Source: Pelomyxa schiedti | Lineage: Eukaryota; Evosea; Pelobiontida; Pelomyxidae | DNA: 64,000 nucleotides | Direction of reading: 5' to 3' | NCBI GenBank assembly: GCA_020536535.1 | Contig: JAHLWZ010000615.1 | Span: forward strand, 673 to 64,672 | In this document: positions 35,426 to 47,302 of the stretch, one piece after another | Layout of the letters: every line of letters starts with the position of its first letter | How positions within the stretch are numbered: position 1 is the stretch's first letter | The notes under the pieces: model-generated | Database searches by the model: none | Told to the model about the DNA's origin: nothing | The model's input: only the letters and a program-made list of their open reading frames with translations | Made by a program: the position numbers and the translations under genes

Positions 35426-36730
35426 TTAGTTCTTCTCTGGTTCTTCACCACCCTGGATGTCAAGCTTCTTTTCTGGTGCTGGGTAGGGAATTCCTGGTAT
35501 CTTGAGTATTCCGTTGTAGACAAAGCTGCTGGAAATAAGTACTACGAATCCACCAAGCTCCAGCCATGACCACACAGACCACATTTCACCAAAACCACTT
35601 GTTGGCCAGATAGTGTAGATAACCAGGTCAGTAACCCAAATGCAAGTAGTACGGACGGCCTCGAAAATTGTGCGGTTAACGGCGTTGAACAGGTCAGTGA
35701 CGAACATGCCGTACACGTTGTAGAGTAGCACAGCGACGAAGAATACAACTATGCAGCCAATAAGATCGGCACTGGTCACCATGCACATGAACGAGTCAAT
35801 GGTGTTTTCGAGGCTGTTGTGGGGCATGGTGCTGTAGTCGGTACCGGGAATTACGTAGGCAAGAGGGCAAGCAATGAACACCATCAGAAGAGTGCCCCAT
35901 AGTCCCTCATAGCCCACCACACGGAGTGGGTCAAGGGAGAGATTCTTCAGCAAGAACTCCTCAGTGACGATTTGTCCAGCTTGAATGAGTTGGGAGAAAA
36001 TGACGAGGCAGCACCCAACCATAGTCTCGGCCGCAGTAGACGGTATTCCAGGCTGTGGCATCAGCATACCAGCTGTACCAACCATCACCAACGCAACACA
36101 GCAAATACCGAGTCCAACCATTTGGTGGTAGTGAATTGGGCGCCCCAGGAAAATTCGTGAGAGAATAGAACTGAAGATAACCATTGAGCCACGAAGCATT
36201 TGGAAAACACTGACGGAAATATAGATCAGCCCAAAGGTCATCAGTGTGCTTGCAAGAAGGTCGAAAGTACACGGGACCATCATGATGATAGGGTTAGTCT
36301 TTTGCTTGGGCTCCTCTTTTTTCGGGACCAGTCTAGCAGCCTCCCCAAATTCACGGCTTTCCGCAAGCTTCTTGGCGCGGAAATATGTAATAGCATCGGC
36401 AATCCAAGCAAGAGGCAGGGCCAAAGCCATAGCACCAAACATGAGTATACTTTGGAAAAACGGTTTTTCGAACGGATGTTCTATGTCACCCCATCCCATG
36501 CAGAACATAGCCAAAGAAATCTAACCAATTTTACCACAATAGTTTTTCTTTACAAGCGCATATTTAATTAACTGTTATCGTATTGTTTGTAGTATTGCCG
36601 TAACGTCGAGATCTGAAACTACCTTAGACGAGATGGACGTGCAAGTGCCCATCACCAACATGCCCGTCAAAATATGAATACCCTTCGCGAGCTTCGCATT
36701 CTCGATGTTTCTGCCGAAAAGAACAACCAT
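35426..36730 (-). CDS. SLC35F6-like drug/metabolite transporter
   Basis: A multi-pass membrane protein of the DMT superfamily. Exon 1 starts at 36730 (MVVLFGRNIENAKLAKG) and reads LTGMLVMGTCTSISSK. A 102-nt intron (36521-36622) joins it to ISLAMFCMGWGDIEHPFEKP, matching the SLC35F6 pattern of a first helix followed by an extracellular loop and a HPF motif. Later helices include SVFQMLRGSMVIFSSILSRI, QIVTEEFLLKNLSLDPLRVV and YNVYGMFVTDLFNAVNRTI. The human relative is lysosomal/mitochondrial and its substrate is poorly known; the same caution applies here. The gene is convergent with IRE1 and head to head with UTP11 about 280 bp away. Confidence 0.85.
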
Positions 36731-37013
36731 AGACTACGGCGATAACGCGTCTTCAATCAGAGATCTATGTACCCAAATCTACGGTATTCCCTCAACGGGC
36801 GCTGTGGCGCGGCACCAAAGGTTGTTTTTCTTTTTGAGTTTCGCGTTCGCCCCAGATCTGGGTGAATCAAAGTGCAAAAATAGCCCAAGATGGGGGAACT
36901 CGATCACTCCCCGAAAAAAATCGCTCTGCAGTTGCAGCGTCCAATATCGGCACGACGCCCGAACGAACGACATTTAGCTACGCTACCAGGGACAATAGCA
37001 AAACGAGGACACA

Positions 37014-38024
37014 ATGACGAGGGTGCCATTTAAGTTACGCAAGTACCGCGAAAGATCTCAGCCAAAAGCACGTGCCCACTTGGGGTTTTTGCAAAAACAT
37101 GCCGACTACAAAAAACGTGCTGAATATACTCACAAGTGTGCATTTGGACCGCCTCCTTTTTTTTTTTGACTTTGGGTCTCTAAGGAAGAAGGAACTCCTT
37201 ACGTCTTTGAAAGAGCAAGCACTAAATAGAAATCCGGATGAATATCACCCAACCATGAAAAATAGAAGAATGCGGGTTTTTTCCGATACTTTTCCCTCAC
37301 TTCGTTCATAGCCGACAGGATGGCAAACAATATAAAAGTAGAATGGAAACGGACTTGACCCCTGAAGAGCTGGCACTCATTCAGACCCAAGATACTGGGT
37401 ACCTGCAATACGCCAAATCCATTGATGTCAAGGTTTTTCTTTGTCTTGTTCGCGGGATAAATTTGGCTCAACTTTACAAACCTAGAAAGTCCAAAGACTG
37501 GAAGCCAATCTTCATAGAATTGGTGCAAAGCCAGAAAATACAAGAATATTATTTGCCTCTTCTCCTGAAGAACAGGAGGCGCTTCAGAAACGAGTTATTG
37601 CTGAAAGTAGATCCACATTACCCGTCAAGTAAGATGACATTTCTTACCGTGCCTTTCATTTCAATATCCTCGTTATGTTTAGAATATTTTGATACCTCTC
37701 TAGATTACGTCCGGAGCAACTTTCTGCAGCATCTGTTGTTGTCGGGTCTATCGGCAAAGTAACTACCAAGGCGAGTTGTTTGTACCATTTCTTTCTTTAA
37801 TTGCAGTGAAGGGCTTGGCAAAACTAGAAAAGCAGAAAAGAGATACCTACGCTGAACTTCACCAGCGCAAGCAACGCATAAAGAAATTCAATAAAATGCT
37901 GCGCACAGTAGACATTCAGCACTCACTCAGAAAAGTCAAAGACAAGAGAACGGAAATACAGAAAATTGTAGACCCGGAAACCGAAAAAGTTACTATCAAA
38001 TTCACCTCAATCCGGCGTAAATAG
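37014..38024 (+). CDS. UTP11: UTP11, U3 snoRNP/SSU processome component
   Basis: A nucleolar protein needed for 18S rRNA processing. The first exon begins MTRVPFKLRKYRERSQPKAR and continues FLQKHADYKKRA, the conserved UTP11 N-terminus. After an intron: LRKKELLTSLKEQALNRNPD and EYHPTMKNRRMR. Then LTPEELALIQTQDTGYLQYA, and the C-terminus ends KVTIKFTSIRRK. Several short introns separate the pieces, and some in-between exons (37.5-37.8 kb) are placed only approximately. Length is close to the usual roughly 250 residues. The family match is strong from sequence phrases at both ends. Confidence 0.9.
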
Positions 38025-38094
38025 ACCAACAAACACTAAACAAACAAAGTATTGTACCCAAGCAAAAATAAAAAAAATTTTATATACAATTCTC

Positions 38095-40345
38095 TTATAC
38101 TTTGTTTGGCCTTGACACAAACGGCAAGTTAACAGTTGTGGGGACCCAACAAGTCAAAAGTGCAGTGACGGCAGACAAACAAGCTAGTAGAACAAATGGG
38201 AAGTGGTAGTCAATAGGGAACACTACAACAAAATACGTTTCGTTAGAACAGGAAAGAAGCAAGAGGATGAGAGACCTGTGTTGGAAAAAGACCAAGCCAG
38301 AAGAGGAGGAAAGATAGCAGGACTGAAGCCCCGGGTTAGAGCCACTAAGCTTTGTCCTATGCCGTTGGCTGTGCCCATATCCTATGCAGCTGGTATTAGG
38401 AAAAAGAGGGTGGAATAAGGGAAATAACCTTATCACCAACACTGTTGGTTAGTAATGTTACAACGGCGGATATCACACATTGCCGGAAAAACTGGTAAAT
38501 CAAGAGATACGATATAATGGCTGTCCAAACTGCAGCAGTGTTGATAGGGACTAGTAATGAACAGAAAGGCAGGGCAAAAACCACAGGAGCGATTCCCAAG
38601 CTACCAAAGCGGTTCGTCCACAACAACCTTGCAGGTATGATATGAGTGTGTGTTGTGGGTCTGAGGAACAACTAGCACACTTCAGTCTATTGGCTATCCT
38701 CTTGTAAAAGAATAGCTGAGTTATAACCATAGACAACCCACCCACGGAAATAGCAATTCCAATTTCGGTAGAATCAAAACCAAGACCACCACTTTCCGGT
38801 GTTGCAGATGCCCACACTGGAAAAAGTGTATCCATACCCGATTGCACAAAGCCCACATATGCATATCTAGGTGAAGCTAAGATATTGAAATTGCTCAAGA
38901 GTACCTACAGGAAACATATGAACAAAGGCAGTGCCCATTTCTTCCATAACGAGGTGAAATCACGCTTTACAGCAGGATCATTGACTTTCCCCACAAGTGC
39001 ACCTTCACTTTTCTCAACTGGGAGCATTTCAACTTCACTTTGAAGGTTATTGATAACAGCTTCACCACATGAAGTAGTTGCAGTTGTATCATTCACAATA
39101 GACTCAGGTTCACAGGATTGTTTGAAGCCATTGGCTTCTATATCCAGTGCAAGGGATCCCTCATCTTTACCACTTGAGGTAAGAGGAGTTTCATCCTGGA
39201 TCTGGAAAGTTGTTAGACTTGGTTGTAAATTAATGTCAATCGCTGTTACATTTAATTGTTGTCTTGGGGGGTTCTCCTTAATGAATAGAACTGCCAAAAC
39301 GAAACTGGCTATAATAAATACAGAGACTATGAGGTTCGGCAGCAAGTAAGGAAACTTTCCAAAGAGACCTTTTGATTTGTAAGGACACTTGTGCAATTTT
39401 ATGCGCACAGACAGCAGACCATCAGGAGAAAACACGGACGGAAGTTTTGTTGCCGGTCGCGCAGTGAGACCTCCCAATGTTGAACCTCCAATGGCCCCAA
39501 GGCCATACATCAACCCCAATAATGCAAAAGTTTGAATCCGATTCGTAGCATCGGTCAGCTCACCTGGGGAGGTCAGACTGGAAAAGAAGAAATGAATGTA
39601 CATTGTACTACCTAAATAAGTTTTAGAAACTCCAATATTGCCATTGAGGAGGCCATTGAGAGACCGTGCAGCAAGTGCGGCAGGGTAAGACCAGCTGATA
39701 GATTTGGGTGAAAAAAAATCATATGAGGTACTGTTTAACCTAAAGCCAAACATAATGGTAGACAAGAAGGACCCAAATGCACCAATGAGCATCACCGGCC
39801 TTCGACCTGAAGTGCCCATGAGATAAGAAGAAAGGGAAGTACTGAAGTACTAACCCACCCTTTCGATCAGAAATCCACCCAAGAGGAAATGAGCTCAAAA
39901 ACTGACATAGGAAAAACGAACTGGTTATAAAGCCAGCATAGTAGCCAACTTTGTCAGGATCATCAGTTACCCCCAGGTCTAAACCGAGAGGATTAAGTTG
40001 TAAAAAAAATCGGAATGCATGAGCAAGTTTCATACCAAGAACCATTTCTGGGATATACGCGGCAATTGATGTTCCCACCAGTCCTTCATTGATCATGAAC
40101 ATCTACACACAGCTCCCTCAATACTGTATCACTCCCAAAAAAAAAAAAAAAAATTCACAAGGTACCAATACAGTCAGGAGCTTTGCACGTGGTACTCCAG
40201 GAGGCAGGATGGAATCCACCACACCACGAAACACTGAACCCATAATCCCTTTGCAGCTGCACGACGGCGTTGGATTTCCTCCCACCACTACCTCGTGTGA
40301 CGACACAGACCCCATCTCGGGGTCCTCTGAAGACGTCGCTGGCAT
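38095..40345 (-). CDS. Major facilitator superfamily transporter (ZIFL/DHA1-like)
   Basis: A 12-helix membrane transporter, probably a proton-coupled exporter of small molecules. The most upstream good ATG is at 40343-40345; a later in-frame ATG (MGSVFRGVVDSILPPG) could also start it. After VPRAKLLTVL an intron containing a T-tract leads to MFMINEGLVGTSIAAYIPEM. The family motif A region reads FLCQFLSSFPLGWISDRKG then GRRPVMLIGAFGSF. Also seen: AARSLNGLLNGNIGVSKTYL, LLGLMYGLGAIGGSTLGGL, and near the end GTANGIGQSLVALTRGFSPA. A long hydrophilic loop (about 38.97-39.23 kb) sits mid-protein, the usual place. Transport substrate is unknown. Confidence 0.85.
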
Positions 40346-42064
40346 CCCTAACACAGTTGCAGCAAATGAATTCAACAAAGTTCAGGGTTTCTTTTTGAAG
40401 CCAATCTATCTGCTAAGAGTTACAGGGGAATGCACCATGTTCCTGGAAGTTGGAAGTCAACATCTGTCTCATCTGCCTCATCAATCTCTCCTGGGAGTCC
40501 CACGTCAGAGGGGGTTCCTTCGATGCAACCACTGGAGCCCTTGAGGAGTTTCTGTGAAAAGCTTGATTGCAAAGACAACGCTCAAACCAGTATCCATCCA
40601 ATGGTGGAAAATCCTCACTTTCGTGAAGTTGCACTTTGCCGTTAAGAATCCCACAATAGACCCACCAGTTCCACTTCGTGTGCTGGGCTATTTTGTAGCA
40701 GTACATTGGTGTCAATTTTTTTTAGTCAACGAATCCCCGAACACAACAAAATGAATGCAGAACTTCCAGACTCTGTACTTCAAAAGTATACACTGATGTA
40801 CTGTGTTGAATAACCCACAATGAACGGTTCTCTAGGATTCAAGCTGGTGATGCTGTTTGACTTGCTTGTGGAATTTGCTAAGAAGTCAAAGTGCACAATT
40901 CAGTGTAAGACCATTCCTATTTTCACCAGACCTCTGAATCAAGAATCCATGAAGTGAGGGACTTCTTGCACACACTCTTGCTGACCCGTATTTACCTGCC
41001 TTCAGACTCTCATAGAGCCTTCTTCTCGAACTAGCTCCTGGAATCGGCTGACTGCTGTACCCTACTACTTCAGTTGAAGAAAGTATTCCAACGTGAGGGC
41101 AGTTTTAGGGTCAGTTTTTCTCACGATCGATAATTCTCACCTCACAATCGAGATTGTAACCATTTGATAGATTTGAAGCGACATTAGTAGTACCCACGAC
41201 AGCCACACTTGGTTTTTTTCCTCGTAAATCCAAACACGTGGTGTAGTTTACAAGAGCCAAGATGTCCGCCCATAATGGAGAAGTGTAATCGACATTTCCC
41301 CCACGCATGTGATTTGACGTCTTCCTGACGACTTTCCAGAAACTGCCAACCGAATGAGACAACAACAGCCAGCCAACCGCCGCCACCAGAGATCAGCGCG
41401 GGCCCTTATCCTCGTACTGTCTGCTCTGTAAGCTATCCCGCTGTACTCATTTCCCTCTCTTCCGAGATGCTCAACCACAATCCACGTGGTACTCATACAA
41501 CAACGTCACGAGAAAAGGGAGCAGGGGTGGAAAGAGGTAGTATTGAGAGTGGGAACAGTCACTGATTGCCAAAGCAAGTTTACTGGATAGATCATGGGAG
41601 GGGTTACAAGGTGTGGGCTCTGTGACAAAAGAAGAATTATTTGGCCTGTGAGCGGACCCACAATGACTGGATGAGAGATGGAGACCACACCTGCAGTATG
41701 AATGATACCCGAGAAAATGGAGAATAACAGATACTTTATTCTTCGATTACTACAGGCCTCAGCTAGAGCTTCCCCATAATCCTATTTGGTTGGTAAACCT
41801 TCGCGGCTTCAGGACCACAGGCCACATTGTTTTTGTGTTTCCGAATCGACAGTTGCAATCATCAAACCAAATCCAATCCAGTCATCGACCATTTAGTAAA
41901 GCGAAGAAGATCTAAAAAATAAATAAAAACGAGACAATGAGATGCCGGCAGTGGCAGGTGACAGTTCGGTCTCTTTTTTACAAAACACCAACAAACACAA
42001 ACAAATAAAAAAAACAGTGTGTGCACTGTGGTTACTACGGTCAATTGAAGGGGACCATGCGCTA

Positions 42065-42106
42065 CACAATCATCATCAGCGGCATCAGAATTACCTTACC
42101 CCACGT
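42065..42106. repeat. 42-bp direct repeat, copy 1
   Basis: Identical to 42258-42299. In one plus-strand frame both copies code HNHHQRHQNYLTPR. In another the first copy follows an ATG (MRYTIIISGIRITLPH). The 151 bases between the copies stay open in the first frame after a stop that a short intron could remove. Confidence 0.95.
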
Positions 42107-42257
42107 TTAATTGCTAATTACATTACAGAGGCTACCCTCTGAGAACCACCTGGATGCGAAGGAGCCCCAAAAAGGGACTCTGGTGCAGGTTTCGGTCTCC
42201 CGTGCTGAGAGGGAGGCTCTGCGCCATCTACTACCTGCTTCGCGGAGTGGAGCGGAC

Positions 42258-42299
42258 CACAATCATCATCAGCGGCATCAGAATTACCTTACCCCACGT
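42258..42299. repeat. 42-bp direct repeat, copy 2
   Basis: Second exact copy of the 42-bp unit at 42065-42106, in the same orientation. Sequence flanking the two copies differs apart from a few bases on the left side. Confidence 0.95.
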
Positions 42300-42945
42300 G
42301 CGACAACGGTGAAGTCATTTGCACTGCAGTTGTTATGATGAAGAATACAAGACAGGTTTGACTTACAAAACTAACGCTGTGCCTCACTGAACTATAGTAA
42401 CGAACCAAGATTAGCTACTTAAGGGACACAAACAAACTGCGCATGCACCAAATACAGTGCGGCTCCCTAGCTCTTCTTTTGCTTGCCTTTTCACACTCCC
42501 GCCTCCACCTCGCAAAATTGAGGTCCTGTTGCCCAAATTTCCTTTCAGCGGTTTGAGTGAAAAAATTTTTTCCACAAAAATGCCTGTTCAGAGGAGGCCG
42601 CAGAAAGGACTTTAATTACGCATAGGGTTGCGGGTGTAACTACGATGGTGAAGAGAGACTGCAGTTACGATGCACTGCTCCGTGGAACGGTCACAGTGTA
42701 ACTGGTACACGAGCGGTGCAGGTGGCACCGCCTCGCTTTGGCCCAATGTAGGCAACAACCCCCCCACAAAGGCACCCCAACACCCGCATGATAGACTGCC
42801 ACACCGACACACGTAACACTGCACAGTAAGTAAGTATCGGGGCCGTTGGCAACAGAAAAACAATTTGTGTGATTGTTCCCACACGGAACACCCCAGGTGT
42901 GCTGTGCACACAATAGAATGCGCAGCAGGACAAAACGACGGGATG

Positions 42946-42970
42946 GGGTTTCCTTGTTTGGACTCCAACA
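42946..42970. repeat. 25-bp dispersed inverted repeat, left copy
   Basis: The reverse complement of these 25 bases is present exactly at 48959-48983. Weaker similarity (GAGGAAGG and GAAAAG blocks) extends upstream of both copies when read in the matching orientation. Confidence 0.85.
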
Positions 42971-43050
42971 CCTGTCTTTTCCCCGGCCTTCCTCTGTCCT
43001 GCAAAATTTGTTTCACGACTGTAAATGACATTCTTTTGATTTCTGTACTT

Positions 43051-44219
43051 TTAATTTACTTCTATCCAGAACCACACGTAATGCCTTGTGTAGTAGGTGT
43101 TGGACTTGGGTTTCTTTAGTGGTGAGAAAACGGACTGGTAGGTGTCCAGCAGCAAGTCTTTGCGCTCTTCAGTTTTGTTTCCACTCAGTGATGAGCTTAT
43201 CTTGGTTGTATTTTTAGACTGGGATGAAAATACTGCTGGGTACCTTTAGTGCTATCTGTGCCTTGAGGCCAGGAATTTTCACATATAATTCAACAACGGG
43301 AGAAATGGAGAAACGGAGGAGAGCCATAAAGTTACCAAGGCCAGGTATTCCAATGGATCCTTGTAAAGCGTGTTCACAAGGCCAGCTGTAACCATAGAAA
43401 GCAACAAAGATTCGAAAGTGTTGTCTGCCCAAAGCTTCACATTGGCCAAAAAAGTGAGGTGCACGAGCAGCTGTGGGAAATTAGTAAGAGAAAACAAATG
43501 GGGTTAGCTCACTATTTATCGAGGTGGAAGGGGAAAGAGCGGATTGTATCTTTTCAAGGAATGGCTGTGCATAAGTGACCAAGTTAACAATTAACAATCT
43601 CAAAATTCCAACAAACCACGCCAGTCAAATGAGTCCAGGAAATGAACTAGATGTAGTTAGTCACATAAAGACACAGTGAAAGAAAACATGAACAAAAACA
43701 CTGAGAAAGTAAGCATACAGGTTGATCCACCGGGCGCTCGTGTGTCTTTGGCTTGGCAACCCCACGGGCCACAGCGATAAGACAATCCTCGTACACGCCA
43801 CGCTGTTTCTTCATTGCGGCTCCGATCAACTGCATGATGTACGCCACCTCCTTCTGTACCTTGGGCAACGCGCCCTCAATAAGGCTGATGGCAGATGCCC
43901 TACGGCTTCGCTTGTCTGTTTCTGCCCGGCATTGCTCCCTGAGACTCGCTGCTAGTTGTCTGGCTTGCTCTCCCTCCTCTGTCACTCGGCGGATCTCCTC
44001 GTCGGTTGCTTGGAGATCGAGTCGGGTCTCTCTACGCGCCGCAAGTGCACGAATGTCACCTTCCACTTCATTTTGGAGTTGCCGAAGTTGAACGGCACTC
44101 AGTGATGCAAGGTGGTCTAGCTCAGCGCGGCTGGCTCCAGGAGGCAGGGGGCCAATGTATCGTCTCGCGGGGGTACTCGTCTGAGGACCACCGGTGTTCC
44201 AGGCATTGCAATCACTCAT
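43051..44219 (-). CDS. Coiled-coil protein, function unknown
   Basis: Start ATG at 44217-44219 (MSDCNAWNTGGPQTSTPARR). The first exon codes a long charged helix, for example LRQLQNEVEGDIRALAARRE and RRVTEEGEQARQLAASLREQ, predicted coiled coil of about 100 residues. It continues VQKEVAYIMQLIGAAMKKQR. Downstream exons include LPQLLVHLTFLANVKLWADN and SPVVELYVKIPGLKAQIALK, which look beta/alpha globular, and end KPKSNTYYTRHYVWFWIEVN at 43051. Exon joins between 43.2 and 43.6 kb are not certain. I recognise no family. The next gene downstream on the same strand is also coiled coil, so the two might be partners, which is speculation. Confidence 0.55.
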
Positions 44220-44275
44220 CTGGGTTTTTTTTTCTCAATTACAAAAAATTTGCTTAGGACGACGAAACGATTGTT

Positions 44276-45417
44276 CTAGTTGGGTTCAAGCAGCGAGGGA
44301 GTGACGTGTAGAGTCAACTCCAAGAGAGCTTCTTCTTGTTGGAACATAGCGACTTCAGCAGCAGACAACATGTAAACAGTCGAATAGCCCACGCTCAAAT
44401 CCACAATCCTTTCCGTCTTCACTGTGAGAGAGGAGGAAGTCTTGTTGTGTGAGTCAGGGAAAGCAAGGGCTGTTCTACCTTAAATCGGCGGGCACGTTTC
44501 TTTGGAGGAACCGAACGTACCATCAACTCACGACCGGCGAACTTGAAGTGAAGTCGACTATTACCATCGGGGGTTATGAACACAGTCCCAAAAGCTTCTG
44601 GTTGTGAAAACGAAGGGCACCCTGTAACTGCCAGCTGAAACACGAACCGGCTCTCCTTCCTTGGAGTAAACTTCACCGGTTTACACAGGAATGACACTCG
44701 CGGTGTCCCTGGAAGAATATGAGACAAAGTGGAATGAAGTTTACTTACATGTAGATATAAGACCAAAAAAACTACGGCAAACAAGCTGAAGAGTCACTCG
44801 GCTTGAGTAGGTGAGAAAGGGCAAGATAAACAGCAGAAAATTTGGCAACTGAAGAACGTTTGCTTTACACAGAGTTAGAGTGGCACCACCCTGCAGAACC
44901 CATACACTTGTACAATATCCTTCTCCACTCAGCCGGCCTGTTAACTTCACGAATTATATCTCGCACTCCCTACTAGGTGTGAGTTTTTAACGAAATTTTC
45001 AGTTGGTTTCTATACCTGCTCTGGTTTAAGGACTTCGGTCGTTTGACAATTTCCGTCACGATAGTGGTCCAAAACATCTTGCCGTATCTTTTGTCGATCA
45101 GCATCTGCTTTCTGCATAGCCACCACCAGGTTTGTAGATAAGGAGGCAAGGTTGTTGAGATTGCGCCAGAGTTCTTTGTCCTTCTCTTCTACTTTTTCAC
45201 GTTCCCCAACAAGCTCTTCCAGCTCTAATTCTGCTTTCTCTGCCTCCCCCACGTACCTGTCTCGATTTGCCTCGGCCCCACGAAGAAAGGAGGATCGCAG
45301 TGCGACGGCGTTGTCGTACTGACGCTGGTCTTCAAGTAGGGCGTTCAGTTGTGCCCTCAGTGTAAGAAGCTTGGCAATCTCAGCGCGACAATCCGGATCC
45401 ATATGGCGTCGTATCAT
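44276..45417 (-). CDS. Coiled-coil protein with beta-rich C-terminus, function unknown
   Basis: Start ATG 45415-45417 (MIRRHMDPDCRAEIAKLLTL). The first exon is a coiled coil of about 130 residues (LNALLEDQRQYDNAVALRSS, EKAELELEELVGEREKVEEK), ending near CQTTEVLKPEQ. Later exons are beta-like: VSFLCKPVKFTPRKESRFVF, FGTVFITPDGNSRLHFKFAG, then a basic KKRARRFK motif. A 58-nt intron joins it to VKTERIVDLSVGYSTVYMLS, and the protein ends TLHVTPSLLEPN at 44276. The KKRARR cluster could be a nuclear-localisation signal. It lies between two minus-strand genes in tandem. No family assigned. Confidence 0.6.
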
Positions 45418-45722
45418 CTCTCGCTGTTGGGTTTTTTTTTTTTAGATCCACACACTTTCTATTTTAAATTTTGATGGGCGGTTCTGCCAGGCAGGGGAGT
45501 AACGACAGAAAGGTCCAAACATAAAAAAGTAACTTTTGTCGAACTTTCTCTCATCCCTCCCCTGGCCAGGGGTGGGCAAAAACAGCACTCAGAGGCGGAA
45601 TTTCGGCACTGCCAAATGAGAAACGTCACTCAGTTCCAAGGCGGAGCAGATACCCGGATGGTGTAGCCACCCTGTGTACTGGGTTAGAGGAAATACAATG
45701 CAGGTATGTATCAGTGGGTTGG

Positions 45723-47182
45723 TTACCGTTGAATGAAGTTGGAACCAATCATTTCCCACAGGTGAAACTGAACCCCAAGCCCAGACATGTGCAGCTTTTT
45801 TTTGAGGACCCTCTGTTTATGTGAGCGTAATTAGGCAAGAAGAATAAAGCTGGGTACTAACCTCCTCCAGCATTTCATGAAACCTTGTGTGGGATAGGGC
45901 ATCACACAGTTCTTGGCGTCCGTTTTGTATCATAGATAGAATAGGGCCGGCATAGGGAACAGAAAATCGGTAAATGTCAACATCAAGCTGTACAATAACC
46001 CCAGCATGCATCAGGAGTCTATGTCTCAGATGAGAGGTGAAGACCATTATTTTGAAGGTGTTTTACGTGATGTCTCGGTCTTCCAGTACAAAGCCATTGT
46101 AAGACAGTGCTTCAGACAATTCCTTGAAGGATGTGTCACAAGTTTTCAATGTTTCTAAGCATCCTAGCAGCTGTTCTTCTGGTTTTAAAAACCACACCCA
46201 AGAAAGGGGATTTGCTTACCGAATACGCAGTATCTGGAGTTGCCTACAGCAGGACTTGAGCAACAGGTTTTATCCATTGTGGTTGACGAACTAGAACTGC
46301 CCTCACTCAGAGGGTGCTCTTCTTGATCATGGGATTTAAATGATTCTACAGAGGTCTGGAGGGCTCTACGGTAATCATCCAAGAGGAGAATGGCACAATC
46401 GGGAGATGGAACAGAAATATTGAAAATTCGAATGGTGTTGTTTTCTACAAGTACTGCCTGTTTTTTGTGTTGCCTTAGGAAAAGAAAAGTCGTTCAATTG
46501 TGGTCTGGAGAGCAGTCAATTAGGTGCTGAAATAGTCAAAAACACATGCCATACAAGGTCCTTGTCAGCAGCCGTTCTATCTTTTGAAAGGCTATAAACT
46601 TGTGATCGAAGGCAAAACGGCGGTCTTGGAGTAGGGTCATTCTAGTAGAAGTCATTCACATCAAAAAGAGTTTGTATGGCATGCCCGATTACCTCTGCAG
46701 GAGGTAGCTCATTTCGCAAAATATTCAAGACCACTTCGATGTCAGATGGGAAGTCCTCCTCATTCAGGTCATCCACCCTAACACATACTGCATATTCTTT
46801 TAGATTGTTTTATACGGTGTGCGTTTGCAATCCAACTTTTCTAAATGCACAGATGCATCAAAATTTTAAAAAACATCTAGAAGTTAAAAGGAAAACACAA
46901 ATAGCCAAAGTAGGTAGTTGTTAGCATCACCAGTGTGGCTATTTTCATCAGTAGCAGCACTGGGCTGCTGTTCCCTTTGTTCATGTGCAGCTACTCGAGG
47001 CCTCGCTGAACGTGGTGACTGTTGTCAATTGTTGAAAAAAAAAAGTCACTTGACGGGCATTATCAACACACTTTGGGGGAGCAAATCGACAATAACATCT
47101 TGTCAGCCACCAATTTTTGGGGACTGGGCTTGTCGCATCTGGCCTTCTTGGGCTTGGACGGTGTCGCCTGCTCTGACGCCAT
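45723..47182 (-). CDS. STK19: STK19 homologue (winged-helix DNA-binding protein)
   Basis: Start ATG 47180-47182 (MASEQATPSKPKKARCDKPS), a basic tail like other STK19 N-termini. Conserved segments, each separated by short introns: LRNELPPAEVIG, QVYSLSKDRTAADKDL, IRIFNISVPSPDCAILLLDD then YRRALQTSVESF, and LMHAGVIVQLDVDIYRFSVP then YAGPILSMIQNGRQELCDAL. The last exon, after an intron of about 50 nt, reads RVLKKKLHMSGLGVQFHLWE and MIGSNFIQR, matching the family C-terminus. Human STK19, despite its name, is a DNA-binding winged-helix protein acting in transcription-coupled nucleotide excision repair rather than a kinase. No kinase motifs appear here either. Confidence 0.88.
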
Positions 47183-47302
47183 CACCGTAACGATTTTCTC
47201 TTCGCCGATAGATCGGCTGCACGTTCTCAATGCGGAAATTACGAATGAACGAGATAACTCGATTTAAAATTTTTGATTTCGGGCTTGGGTGGGTTTTTTT
47301 AC

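Larger units (their letters stand above)
40400..43030. other. Unresolved stretch: fragmentary ORFs, no confident gene
   Basis: About 2.6 kb between the MFS gene and a coiled-coil gene. Plus-strand pieces such as LRSFCEKLDCKDNAQTSIHP (40.5 kb) and FKLVMLFDLLVEFAKKSKCT (about 40.84 kb) look protein-like but cannot be linked into one spliced model. On the minus strand GGNVDYTSPLWADILALVNY (about 41.27 kb) and a 139-residue Cys-rich frame at 42612-43031 are possible exons. A 42-bp direct repeat lies at 42065 and 42258. I recognise no family. The region may hold one or two fast-evolving genes, a pseudogene, or noncoding RNA. Confidence 0.4.

Noticed and set aside
42110-42300. Noncoding RNA gene (RNase P, SRP or tRNA-like) between the 42-bp repeats
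   Set aside because: A GGTTTCGGTCTCC stretch loosely resembles a B box, but no paired A box, cloverleaf or conserved RNA core can be drawn.
45723-47182. Protein kinase activity for the STK19 gene, as its name suggests
   Set aside because: No P-loop, HRD or DFG motif is present. Conserved phrases fit the winged-helix protein.
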